This document shows, one piece after another, positions 28,071 through 36,671 of a stretch of DNA of 64,000 bases. The stretch comes from Demequina sp. NBRC 110057 (GTDB lineage: Bacteria > Actinomycetota > Actinomycetes > Actinomycetales > Demequinaceae). The first letter of the stretch is position 1. Each line of letters begins with the position of its first letter. The notes under the pieces are model-generated. The model had not been told where the DNA came from. It saw nothing but the letters and a program-made list of their open reading frames with translations, and ran no database searches. The translations under genes and the position numbers were made by a program. Location: NCBI RefSeq assembly GCF_002090175.1, contig NZ_BBRN01000003.1, forward strand, positions 310,001 through 374,000, read 5' to 3'.

Positions 28071-29672
28071 GTGACGGAGCAGACCACCACCGCCGCCGCG
28101 GCCATCGCCGCGGGCACCACCTCACTCGGCATCGAGCTGGGGTCCACCAACATCAAGGCCTGCCTGATCGGGCCGGACCACGAGGTGCTCGCCACCGGCT
28201 CGCACGCGTGGGAGAACCAGTTCGTGGACCGCCTGTGGACCTACTCCGAGGAGGCCATCTGGGCGGGGCTGCAGGGCGCGGTCGCCGCCCTCATGGCCGA
28301 TGCCAAGGAGCGCCACGGCGCCGACCTCACCGCCGTGGGGGCGCTGGGATTCTCGGCGATGATGCACGGCTACCTCGCCTTCGACTCCGAGGGCCGCCTG
28401 CTGGTGCCCTTCCGTACCTGGCGCAACACCAACACCGGCGCCGCGGCCTCGCGCCTCACCGAGGAGCTGGGCTTCAACTTCCCGCTGCGCTGGTCCGCGT
28501 CGCACCTGTACCAGGCCATCCTCGACGACGAGCCGCACGTCAAGGACCTCGCCTTCGTGACCACTCTCGCGGGCTACGTGCACTGGAAGGTCACCGGTGA
28601 GAAGGTGCTCGGCGTGGGCGACGCGTCCGGCATGTTCCCCATCGACCCCGCCACGCGCGACTACGACGCCGCCATGCTTGCCCGCTTCCAGGGCCTCGTG
28701 GATGCGCGCCACCCCGGCATCGACGTCGCGGGCCTGCTGCCGCGCGTGCTCGTCGCGGGGCAGGAGGCAGGCACGCTGACCGCCGAGGGCGCGGCGCTGC
28801 TCGACCCGACGGGCGCTCTCCAGGCCGGCGCTCCCCTGGCCCCCGCGGAGGGCGACGCCGGCACCGGCATGGTCGCCACCAACGCCGTGGCCCCGCGCAC
28901 CGGCAACATCTCGGCAGGCACGTCCATCTTCGCGATGGTGGTGCTCGAGAAGCCGCTCGAGTCGGTGCACGAGGAGCTGGACATCGTCACCACCCCCGCA
29001 GGCGACCTTGTCGCGATGGTGCATTGCAACAACGGCGCCTCCGAGCTGGGCACGTGGGCGCAGGTCTTCACCGAGTTCGCCACGGCCGTGGGCGGCAAGG
29101 ACGACTCCGGGTCCGTGTTCGGCGCCCTGTTCGCCGCCGCGCTCGAGGGCGAGGCCGACGGCGGCGGCCTGCTCGCGTACAACTACCTGTCCGGCGAGCC
29201 CATCACGGGTCTCGAGGAGGGCCGCCCGCTCGTGGTGCGCACCCCGGGTAGCCGCCTCACGCTCGCGAACTTCATGCGCACGCAGCTCTACGCCGCCTTC
29301 GGCACGCTGAGCCTGGGCATGAAGGTGCTCCACGGCGAGGGCGTCGAGCTCGACTCGATGTTCGCGCACGGCGGGATGTTCCGCACCGCTGGAGTGGCGC
29401 AGCGCCTTCTCGCGGCGGCCATTGACGCCCCCGTCACGGTGGGCGACACGGCCTCCGAGGGCGGGGCCTGGGGCATCGCGGTGCTCGCCGAGCACGTGCG
29501 TGCCGGCGAGGGTCGCGCGCTCGATGCCTACCTCGCCGAGAGCGTCTTTGCGGGGGCCGACCTCACCGTCGCAGAGCCCGATGCCGCCGACGTCGCGGGC
29601 TACGAGGCGTGGCTCACCACGTACGAGGCCGGCCTCGCGATCGAGCACGCCGCCACCGAGGCGATCCACTAG
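28071..29672 (+). CDS. FGGY-family carbohydrate kinase
   Basis: A 533-residue sugar kinase of the FGGY family (xylulokinase, gluconokinase and ribulokinase relatives). The N-terminal phosphate motif is GIELGSTNIKAC, an MHGY motif lies near residue 100, and the C-terminal ATP-site motif is AHGGMFRTAG. The sugar cannot be set from sequence; a ketopentose or gluconate is likely. The GTG start at 28071 has AAGGGAG upstream. The promoter carries a LacI-type palindrome, consistent with substrate induction. No isomerase, epimerase or transporter gene is adjacent. Confidence 0.85.
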   Translation: MTEQTTTAAAAIAAGTTSLGIELGSTNIKACLIGPDHEVLATGSHAWENQFVDRLWTYSEEAIWAGLQGAVAALMADAKERHGADLTAVGALGFSAMMHGYLAFDSEGRLLVPFRTWRNTNTGAAASRLTEELGFNFPLRWSASHLYQAILDDEPHVKDLAFVTTLAGYVHWKVTGEKVLGVGDASGMFPIDPATRDYDAAMLARFQGLVDARHPGIDVAGLLPRVLVAGQEAGTLTAEGAALLDPTGALQAGAPLAPAEGDAGTGMVATNAVAPRTGNISAGTSIFAMVVLEKPLESVHEELDIVTTPAGDLVAMVHCNNGASELGTWAQVFTEFATAVGGKDDSGSVFGALFAAALEGEADGGGLLAYNYLSGEPITGLEEGRPLVVRTPGSRLTLANFMRTQLYAAFGTLSLGMKVLHGEGVELDSMFAHGGMFRTAGVAQRLLAAAIDAPVTVGDTASEGGAWGIAVLAEHVRAGEGRALDAYLAESVFAGADLTVAEPDAADVAGYEAWLTTYEAGLAIEHAATEAIH

Positions 29673-29689
29673 GACCACTCCCCCGTCCG

Positions 29690-29725
29690 CGAGGCCGTCC
29701 TTCCCTGCCGGGAGGGGCGGCCTCG
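29690..29725 (+). terminator. Terminator downstream of the FGGY kinase
   Basis: GAGGCCGTCC and GGGGCGGCCTC arms form a GC-rich hairpin with G-T wobbles, followed by CGTTGCG. Confidence 0.6.
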
Positions 29726-29754
29726 TTGCGTGACTGCCCCGAGCCCTGGAACGC

Positions 29755-30354
29755 CTAAGCGCCCCGCGCGAGCCGCGCGAGGAAGCGCTCGGCCTGGGCC
29801 TCCTGGCGCGCGCGCAGCGCGTCGCTCGCGCCCTCCATGAGCGCCTGCACGGAGGCGCCGTCGACGAGGGTCACCCAGTCGTCCACGATCTCCGCATCGA
29901 CCAGCCCCTCGCGCAGTTCGCCGTCCTCGCGGGCCTCGGCGATCACCCCGTAGAGCAGCCGTCGGAGCTCCACGTGGGACTCGCGGCGCGCCTGCGCGAG
30001 CCGCGGATTCGTCACCGCGTGAGCGCAGAAGGACACGTCGACGTGCGCCTCGAGGAGACGCTCCTCGTCCAGCGGCAACGACTCGACGAGGGCGTGGCGC
30101 AGCGCCGCCATGCCGCGCTTGCCCCTGCCCGTCTCGAGGATGCGGTCCCTGGCGCGCCTGAAGCCCAGCTCGTGAGCGGAGATGAGCAGCTCGTCCTTGT
30201 TGGCGAAGTAGTGATTCAGCGCGCCGAGCGAGAGGCCCGCCTCCCGCGCGATCTCGCGCGTGGAGGCGCTCTCCAGCCCCACCCTGCCGATGACGCGCCA
30301 CAGCGCCTCGTGCACCGCGGCGCGGCGCGCGGCGTGGTCGACGATGCGCGGCAT
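29755..30354 (-). CDS. TetR-family regulator
   Basis: A 199-residue TetR/AcrR protein. The N-terminal helix-turn-helix reads STREIAREAGLSLGALNHYFANKDEL in two segments (residues ~30-55), followed by an all-helical ligand-binding domain. The start at 30354 is preceded by CAGGGAGGTGTC. It is divergent from the MFS/amine oxidase/SRPBCC cassette, so it probably represses that cassette until a substrate (perhaps an amine) binds. I saw no clean operator palindrome in the 165-bp gap. Confidence 0.88.
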   Translation of the reverse strand: MPRIVDHAARRAAVHEALWRVIGRVGLESASTREIAREAGLSLGALNHYFANKDELLISAHELGFRRARDRILETGRGKRGMAALRHALVESLPLDEERLLEAHVDVSFCAHAVTNPRLAQARRESHVELRRLLYGVIAEAREDGELREGLVDAEIVDDWVTLVDGASVQALMEGASDALRARQEAQAERFLARLARGA

Positions 30355-30519
30355 GACACCTCCCTGAGGCCAGGATGGTATCCGAGTCACCCGCAACGGG
30401 GCGGGTGTCCGGCACGCAGGCCCGGACGGGCGAAACACAGGTTTTACGTGGCGGCAACCTTTTTAGATCAGTTGCTCCATAACCTGAGTAACGTCCCCGG
30501 CGCCTCAGGAGAGGTACGC

Positions 30520-31695
30520 ATGACCGCCACCGCCACACCCGCCGCCCGCCCCTGGGTGGCCGCCGGCTTCTTCGCCCAGGGCCTGCTCATGGCCGCGATC
30601 CTCACGAGCCTTCCCGGCATCGAGGAGCGCACGGGCATCGGCGAGACCGAGGTCTCCCTCGTCATCCTCGGCACGGTGGTCTTCGCCGGGGTCGGCTCGG
30701 TGTGGGCTGGCGCGCTCGCCACCCGCTGGGGCTCGGCCGCCCTGCTGCCGCCGGCGTTCGCGGTGCAGTCGGTCGCCGTGGGCCTCGCGATGGCCGATGC
30801 CCCGCTGGCACTCCTGTTCCCGATCTTCGCCCTGTTCGGGCTCGGCGTGGGCCTCGCGGACGCCGGCAACAACATGCAGGCCCTCACCCTGCAGCGGCTC
30901 GCGGGACGCTCCCTCATCTCGTCGCTCTACGCCGTGCAGACCACCGCCGCGATCGCCGGCGCCCTGCTCGTCTCCGCGGTCGCGGGCCTCGAGGCGCCCT
31001 TCGAGGTCGCCTATGGCGTCGCCGCCGTCACGGGGCTGGCCATCGCGGTCGCGATCCGCGGGCGCCTCGCTCCCGACCCCGAGGCGGCGCAGGCGCCCAC
31101 CGAGCGGCCTCCGCTACCGTGGTCGGGCATCCTCGTCTTCGGCGCCGTCGTGGCCGTGTCCTACGTGGGCGACTCCGTCATCGGCACCTGGAGCTCGGTG
31201 TTCCTCGACCGCGAGCTCGACGCGCTCGCCGTGGTGGTGCCGCTCGGGTACGCCGCCTACCAGGCCTGTTCGCTCGTGAGCCGGCTCACGGGCGACCGCC
31301 TGGTGACGAGGCTCGGCCGCGCGCCGGTGCTCACGGGCGCGACGATCCTCGCCGCGAGCGCGCTCGGTGTGGCCGCCGCGGCCCCGGTGCCGTGGATCGC
31401 TGTCGCCGCCTTCGGAGCGGCGGGACTCGGCATCGGCCTGATGGCACCCCTGTCGTTCTCGGCCGCCGGCGACCTCTCCCCCGACCACCAGGACGAGGTG
31501 GTCTCCCGCCTCAACCTCTTCAACTACCTGGGCGTCCTCATCGGCTCGGGCGCGACGGGAGTCATCGCCGACGGCCTCGGGCTGCGCGCCGCGATCGTCA
31601 TGCCCGCCGTCCTCGTCGCCGCCGCCCTTCTCGCCGTGCGCGCGTACCGCGCCCCGCGCCCCACGCCCGCCATCCCTGGAGGAGACCATGACTGA
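30520..31695 (+). CDS. MFS transporter
   Basis: A 391-residue major-facilitator protein with about 12 hydrophobic helices. It resembles the FucP/YbjJ-like group of sugar/metabolite permeases (short N-terminus, GVGLADAGNNMQ in helix 4). AGGAGAGG precedes the ATG. Its last eight bases overlap the amine oxidase gene, so the two are translationally coupled and the transporter probably moves a substrate or product of the oxidase. Substrate unknown. Confidence 0.82.
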   Translation: MTATATPAARPWVAAGFFAQGLLMAAILTSLPGIEERTGIGETEVSLVILGTVVFAGVGSVWAGALATRWGSAALLPPAFAVQSVAVGLAMADAPLALLFPIFALFGLGVGLADAGNNMQALTLQRLAGRSLISSLYAVQTTAAIAGALLVSAVAGLEAPFEVAYGVAAVTGLAIAVAIRGRLAPDPEAAQAPTERPPLPWSGILVFGAVVAVSYVGDSVIGTWSSVFLDRELDALAVVVPLGYAAYQACSLVSRLTGDRLVTRLGRAPVLTGATILAASALGVAAAAPVPWIAVAAFGAAGLGIGLMAPLSFSAAGDLSPDHQDEVVSRLNLFNYLGVLIGSGATGVIADGLGLRAAIVMPAVLVAAALLAVRAYRAPRPTPAIPGGDHD

Positions 31696-33100
31696 CACTC
31701 TCACCACCGACGTCGTCATCATCGGCGCAGGCCTGTCGGGGCTCACGGCAGCGCGTCGCCTTACCGCGGCCGGCGTCGACACCATCGTGCTCGAGGCGAC
31801 CTCACGCGTCGGGGGTCGCACGCGCAACCACGAGGTCGCCGGCCTCAACGTCGACCTGGGCGGGACCTTCGTGGGGCCCGGCCAGGATCACGTGGTCGCC
31901 CTCGCCGCGGAGCTCGGACTCACCACGTTTCCGACCTACGACGAGGGCGCCCAGGTGATGGCGGTGGGCACCCGCAGGCGCGAGTACCGGGGGTCGGCCT
32001 TCCCGATCGGCCCCCTGCGCCTGGCCCAGCTCGGGGCGGTGATGGCGACGATCGACAGGCTTGCCGCCACCGTCCCGAGCGGGGCGCCATGGAGGGCGCC
32101 GCGCGCCGCCCAGTGGGACGCGCTGAGCCTCGAGGACTGGCTACGCTCGCGCGGCGGCGGCGACCTGCTCGTCACCCTGTTCTCCTTCGTCACCCGCACG
32201 TCATGGGGCTGCGAGCCGCGCGAGATCTCCTTCCTTCACGTCCTCCACTACGCGCGTCAGGCCGGGGGCCTGTGGCCGCTGCTCGGCACCACCGGCGGCC
32301 TCCAGGAGCGCCACTTCCACGACGGCGCGGCCGCGATCAGCGAGCGGATGGCCGATGCGCTGGGCGACAGGGTGAGGCTCGACTCGCCAGTGCACTCGGT
32401 CGCCTGGGGCGACGAGGGAGTGTCGGTGAGGGCCGACGGCCTCGTGGTCGAGGCGCGCGCGGCGATCGTGGCAGTCCCGCCGGCCGCGCGCGGCCGCCTC
32501 GCCTTCTCCCCCGCGCTTCCCGAGCCGTGGGCCTCGCTCGCCGACGCGTGGCCTCAGGGCACCCTGTCCAAGGCCTACGCCGTCTACGACCGCCCGTTTT
32601 GGCGCGACGCCTCCGGCGCCGGGCTGCGGACGCCGCTGTCTGGCCAGTCCCAGTCCTCGTCCGGCCCGGTGTGCGCGACTTTCGACGCGAGCCCCGATAA
32701 CGACGGTCGCGGCGTCCTGCTGGGCTTCATCGGCGGCGACGACGCGCGGGCCTGGGATGCGCTCCCCCCGGCCGAGCGGCGCGCGCGAGCGCTCGGCTCG
32801 TTCGCCGAGGTGTTCGGGCCCGACGCGCTCGCACCGCTGGACTACGCGGAGCAGCGGTGGGCGCGCGAGGACTGGATCCTTGGCGGGCCCACGGCAGTGC
32901 CCGGTCCCGGCGCGTGGACGACGGTGGGCGCGGCAGTGGCCACCCCCGTCGGCCCGCTGCACTGGGCGGGCACCGAGACCGCCCAGACCATGACCGGCTT
33001 CATGGACGGCGCGGTCCGCGCCGGAGAGCGGGCCGCCCGTGAGGCGCGCGCCTCCCTCGCCCGCCGCCACGAGGCCGCGCCGGCGGCCGTCCCCGCCTGA
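31688..33100 (+). CDS. Flavin monoamine oxidase family protein
   Basis: A 470-residue FAD-dependent amine oxidase. The dinucleotide fold is GAGLSG (residues 13-18), followed by RVGGRT and LGGTFVGPGQDH as in MAO and putrescine oxidase. The C-terminal FAD contact is HWAGTETAQTMTGFMDGA. It would oxidise a primary amine to aldehyde, ammonia and H2O2 in the cytoplasm. It overlaps the MFS gene upstream and is followed 24 nt later by an SRPBCC gene, all probably under the divergent TetR. The amine is not predictable. Confidence 0.88.
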   Translation: MTDTLTTDVVIIGAGLSGLTAARRLTAAGVDTIVLEATSRVGGRTRNHEVAGLNVDLGGTFVGPGQDHVVALAAELGLTTFPTYDEGAQVMAVGTRRREYRGSAFPIGPLRLAQLGAVMATIDRLAATVPSGAPWRAPRAAQWDALSLEDWLRSRGGGDLLVTLFSFVTRTSWGCEPREISFLHVLHYARQAGGLWPLLGTTGGLQERHFHDGAAAISERMADALGDRVRLDSPVHSVAWGDEGVSVRADGLVVEARAAIVAVPPAARGRLAFSPALPEPWASLADAWPQGTLSKAYAVYDRPFWRDASGAGLRTPLSGQSQSSSGPVCATFDASPDNDGRGVLLGFIGGDDARAWDALPPAERRARALGSFAEVFGPDALAPLDYAEQRWAREDWILGGPTAVPGPGAWTTVGAAVATPVGPLHWAGTETAQTMTGFMDGAVRAGERAAREARASLARRHEAAPAAVPA

Positions 33101-33124
33101 CCCCTAGCCACCAAGGAGACCCCG

Positions 33125-33550
33125 ATGGCACTCAGCCGCTCCCACACCGTCCTCACCACCGCATCGGCCGCCTCCGTGTGGAGGCGCTGGACCACGCCGG
33201 CCGACTGGGTGACCGACGACCCGGGCGTGGACGCCTGCGACTTCCCGACGCCGCCGACCGTGGGCGCCCGCGGCACCCTGGTCTCGGGCGGCACGCAACG
33301 CATCCGCTTCCTCGAGCTCAAGGAGTGCGAGGAGATGACGTTCGAGATCGTGCTTCCCCTCGGGGCGCTGCGCTTCCCGCACCACATGGCCCCCAGCGCC
33401 GAGGGGCTGCGCGTGAGGCACGGAGTCCAGGGCACCGGCCCGCTCGGCTGGCTGTACTGGCTCGTGGCGGGCCGCAAAATTGCCGCCGGGCTTCCCGAGG
33501 TGATGGGCCTCGTGGTCGGCAACGCGCTCGCGGAGAGCGTGGACGCCTAA
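33125..33550 (+). CDS. SRPBCC-family protein (polyketide cyclase/START-like)
   Basis: A 141-residue protein opening RSHTVLTTASAASVWRRWTTPADW, the strand-helix start of the SRPBCC lipid/ligand-binding fold. No enzyme motif is visible; it may carry or sequester a hydrophobic ligand. AAGGAGACC precedes the ATG. It is the third gene of the TetR-flanked cassette and its end overlaps the convergent universal-stress gene by three bases. Confidence 0.75.
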   Translation: MALSRSHTVLTTASAASVWRRWTTPADWVTDDPGVDACDFPTPPTVGARGTLVSGGTQRIRFLELKECEEMTFEIVLPLGALRFPHHMAPSAEGLRVRHGVQGTGPLGWLYWLVAGRKIAAGLPEVMGLVVGNALAESVDA

Positions 33551-34065
33551 GGCGAAGGGTTCTCGTCGGGCTCCCACGGCAGCGGCGCGTCGAGCCCCAC
33601 GGGCGCCAGCGGCACCACCAGGACGGGCCGATGCTGCCGGTGGGACAGCTGCGCGGCCACCGAGCCGGAGAAGAACTCGTGGAGGCTTCCCCTCAGCCCG
33701 GGCTCGCGGGTGCCGACCACGATCATGGCGGCATCGAGCTCGTCGGCGAGGTCGCCCAGCTGCTGCGAGGGAAGGCCCGCGAGCGCGTGCGCCGTCCAGG
33801 GGGCGCCCGCGCCGTCGAGGAGTTCACCCAGGTGATGCTCGAGCTCGGGGTCCATCGTCTCGACCATGGCGTCGTTGATCTCGACGCTCATCGAGACCGA
33901 GACCACGGAGCCGTCGAGCCGGCGCTCGATGGCGAGGCGAGACGAGTCCACCCAGGCGCAGGCGACCTCGGCGCCCAGGAGCCTGGCGAGGCTGGCCGCC
34001 GTGGTGACGACGGCATCGGGCTGGCCGGGCACGACCCCGACGACGACGTGGGCGGTGGCGGTCAT
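33547..34065 (-). CDS. Universal stress protein (UspA family)
   Basis: A 172-residue single-domain Usp protein. It begins HVVVGVVPGQPDAV and has the nucleotide-binding segment VGTREPGLRGSLHEFFSGSV, close to the ATP-binding G-2x-G-9x-G(S/T) pattern, ending RPVLVVP. AAGGGGACC precedes the ATG. Such proteins respond to stationary phase or hypoxia. It is convergent with the SRPBCC gene. Confidence 0.85.
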   Translation of the reverse strand: MTATAHVVVGVVPGQPDAVVTTAASLARLLGAEVACAWVDSSRLAIERRLDGSVVSVSMSVEINDAMVETMDPELEHHLGELLDGAGAPWTAHALAGLPSQQLGDLADELDAAMIVVGTREPGLRGSLHEFFSGSVAAQLSHRQHRPVLVVPLAPVGLDAPLPWEPDENPSP

Positions 34066-34195
34066 GGCGGTCCCCTTCGACACGACGCGCGACGCTCGCG
34101 CGTCCACCTCCAGTGTCGCGCGGACGGCGTCGCGGCGCACGGCGAGGCGGGACTACCGTGGTGCCAGTCCCCCGAGTTCGACGAGGAGCCCACCC

Positions 34196-35128
34196 ATGAA
34201 GACGTTCACGCTGCCAGGCACCGACATCACCGCTCCCGCCGTGGTGCTGGGCCTCATGCGCATCCAGGACAAGTCCGACGAGGAGGTTCGCACGCTGGTG
34301 CGCACCGCCATGGACGCGGGCATCGACTTCATGGATCACGCCGACCTCTACGGCCCGCCGTATCACGGGTGCGAGCGGAGGTTCGCGGAGGCGCTGAGCC
34401 TGTCGCCGGCCGAGCGCGAGGCCCTCACCATCCAGACCAAGTGCGGCATCCGCCAGCCGGGGCCGTACTTCGACTTCTCGTACGAGCACATCGTCGAGTC
34501 GGCGAACGCGTCGCTCGAGGCGCTGGGCACCGACTACCTCGACATCCTGCTGCTGCACCGGCCCGATGCCCTCGTGGAGCCCGACGAGGTGGCCCGCGCC
34601 TTCGACGACCTTCACGCGGCAGGCAAGGTGCGCCACTTCGGCGTCTCGAACCACACCCCCGGGCAGATCGAGCTCCTGAAGCGCAGCGTCGAGCGGCCGC
34701 TGGTGGCCAACCAGATCCAGCTGTCGGTCACCCACGCGCCCTCGATCGCGAGCGGGATCGCCGCGAACATGGGCGACCTCGACCAGTCGATCGACCGCGA
34801 CAACGGCGTGGTCGACTACTGCCGCCTCAACGACATCACCCTCCAGGCGTGGTCGCCCTTCCAGGCGCGGTTCTTCGATGGGCCGTTCCTGGGCAACCCC
34901 AATTACGGCGAGCTCAACGCGGTGATCGACCGCCTGGCCGGTCAGTATTCCGTGGCGCCCGAGGCGATCGCTGTCGCGTGGCTCACGCGCCACCCCGCGC
35001 AGATGCAGGTGGTGCTGGGAACGACGACGCCGGCGCGGGTGGAGGCCGCCGCGCAGGGCGCCGACGTGGTGCTCACGCGCGCCGAGTGGTACGAGATGTT
35101 CCGCGCGGCAGGGCACACCGTGCCGTAA
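34196..35128 (+). CDS. Aldo/keto reductase
   Basis: A 310-residue NAD(P)H-dependent oxidoreductase with the catalytic tetrad in place: Asp and Tyr in DHADLYG, Lys in QTKCG and His in LLHRPD. The coenzyme-binding C-terminal motif is VLGTTTPARVEAA. It resembles the YdhF-like group. GAGGAGCC lies upstream of the ATG, and a TACCGT box is at 34154-34159. It is the last core gene before the genomic island. Confidence 0.9.
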   Translation: MKTFTLPGTDITAPAVVLGLMRIQDKSDEEVRTLVRTAMDAGIDFMDHADLYGPPYHGCERRFAEALSLSPAEREALTIQTKCGIRQPGPYFDFSYEHIVESANASLEALGTDYLDILLLHRPDALVEPDEVARAFDDLHAAGKVRHFGVSNHTPGQIELLKRSVERPLVANQIQLSVTHAPSIASGIAANMGDLDQSIDRDNGVVDYCRLNDITLQAWSPFQARFFDGPFLGNPNYGELNAVIDRLAGQYSVAPEAIAVAWLTRHPAQMQVVLGTTTPARVEAAAQGADVVLTRAEWYEMFRAAGHTVP

Positions 35129-35161
35129 GGCGCGGCGCGTCGCCACGCGGGCCCGACCTAG

Positions 35162-35197
35162 AGTCGGGGTGACAGGATTTGAACCTGCGACCCTCTG
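35162..35197. repeat. attL: 36-bp duplicate of the tRNA-Pro 3' end
   Basis: These 36 bases are identical to 51248-51283, which is the 3' end of the tRNA-Pro gene. The match stops abruptly at 35198, before the anticodon arm, so this is the classic remnant left by tyrosine-recombinase integration into a tRNA gene. Confidence 0.95.
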
Positions 35198-35432
35198 TAG
35201 GATCCGGCCAATTTCCAGACCTTCACGGTTGTCCAGGGAAGTCGCGAGTTCCCTGGTGAAGTGAGGGAAGCTGGCGGTTCGCTCATTCCGACTGTACCCG
35301 GATGCTTACGGTTGGTCACGGCTGAATCTGATGGGTTCCTGATGGGCTCTCAAGCGACGCCGCCTGGCACCAATCGCTGCAGCTGAGCCATACAGCTCGC
35401 GACGCGCGAGCGCTGTCGGTGCGCCAGACTCG
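35198..35432. other. Non-coding left end of the island
   Basis: I see no gene here. It contains a palindrome, CCAGGGAA (35233-35240) with TTCCCTGG (35249-35256), and a short direct repeat TGATGGGTTCC/TGATGGGCTC near 35317-35350. Such motifs beside att sites often bind integrase arms or excisionase. Confidence 0.45.
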
Positions 35433-36671
35433 TTAGTTTTCGCCTTCCTTGAGGCCACTCGGCCCTGCCGGTGCCGCATCGGTTGCCTGTGCACCGTTAC
35501 CGTCAAGTGGCGCCGTCGTCGCTCCCGCGACAGCCGGAGCCGAAGTCTTAGATCCCGGTCCTTCGACGCTCGTCAGCACATCCCTGGCGACCGCAACGAA
35601 GTGCGGGTCGAGGTTCGCGGCGCTCACGAGGAACTCGACCACGTCAACAGCGATCTTGGCTGCCGTGCGATCGTACACAGCGCCAAAGGCCGTGGAAGCT
35701 GCGTGTCGCCTCCCAAGCATGGCCGACTCCGACTGGAACTCCAGTAGTCGCAGCGTGGCGTTAAGCGATGTCCCTCGACGCAGCAGGCGCACGACGAGTT
35801 CAAGGAGTTGCTCGAAGAATCTCGGGTTGACAGTCACCTTCGTGCTTGTCGGTATCTGCCCGGCCTCCTGGAGCGAAACGAGGAGTGTAGCGATCTCGTG
35901 CTGCTGCTTTAACTGTGTGGGCCCGCCGACCAGGTACTCGCTCAGACCGTAGTTGAGGTCGGCGATGTGATTGCCACGGAGCGCTCCTACGCAACGCGCA
36001 AGCGACAATGTGTACAACCACGCACAGTCCAGGAGAAGACCGACGTGCTGTGGGTTGTTGGCCTTCAGTGTGGATGCGACGGAGAGCAGCGTGTCAGGCA
36101 GCTCGATGAGGTTCCGGTGGTCGGGGTAGACCCAATAATTGAACTGTCGGAAGTCGAGGAGCGGCTTCAGGCCACGGTCCATCGTGGTGTATCTGCTCAT
36201 GGACTCAGTGACTGTCGCAGCGTCGAACAAGCCCGTCAGTGGATGTGAGTCGAGCGGAACTTCCGTTGGCATCAGCTCCTCAAGGCGCGTCAGGTCTACC
36301 TCGTTCAGCGCCGTGATTCCCAGCCTCGCAGCGAGTTGTTTCGCGTCCGCACTGATTGGGCGGTCACGCACCATGTAAGAGGCATGAGCCCCGAACAACT
36401 CGACTAGCCCTCGCACCCAGAACATGCGCCCGATGATGCTGCTGTTCCCTGTTTTGCAGTCGACGATGCACGTCTGCACTTCGCCAGAGGGTGTCACCGC
36501 GACTCCGAGCACGTCGAGGTCTGTGAATGACGCCGGAGTGGCGGACGCGTGCCCGCGTCCGGGATTCGCCAACTCGACCGCACGCAGCACGACGTCAATG
36601 CGCGTCGAGTACCCCATGCGCCATAGAAGTCGGCGCGCGGCTACCTTCTGCCCGAGGTCCTTTTCAGTCAT
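35433..36671 (-). CDS. Putative PD-(D/E)XK nuclease-like protein, partner of the upstream winged-helix gene
   Basis: A 412-residue protein. The N-terminal ~115 residues look like a restriction-endonuclease-type fold: an initial helix QKVAARRLLWRMGYSTRID, then DLDVLGV and, after a strand, CIVDCKTG, giving a D...DxK arrangement. The rest is helical with no motif I recognise, and the last ~45 residues are Pro/Ala-rich. The ATG overlaps the stop of the upstream gene (ATGA), so the two are translated as a unit. Nuclease activity is inferred from the motif only. It is the terminal gene of the same-strand island cluster. Confidence 0.55.
   Translation of the reverse strand: MTEKDLGQKVAARRLLWRMGYSTRIDVVLRAVELANPGRGHASATPASFTDLDVLGVAVTPSGEVQTCIVDCKTGNSSIIGRMFWVRGLVELFGAHASYMVRDRPISADAKQLAARLGITALNEVDLTRLEELMPTEVPLDSHPLTGLFDAATVTESMSRYTTMDRGLKPLLDFRQFNYWVYPDHRNLIELPDTLLSVASTLKANNPQHVGLLLDCAWLYTLSLARCVGALRGNHIADLNYGLSEYLVGGPTQLKQQHEIATLLVSLQEAGQIPTSTKVTVNPRFFEQLLELVVRLLRRGTSLNATLRLLEFQSESAMLGRRHAASTAFGAVYDRTAAKIAVDVVEFLVSAANLDPHFVAVARDVLTSVEGPGSKTSAPAVAGATTAPLDGNGAQATDAAPAGPSGLKEGEN

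Noticed and set aside
30439..30460. AGGTT-N12-AACCT as a TetR operator
   Set aside because: Arms are only five bases with no supporting symmetry; too weak to call.
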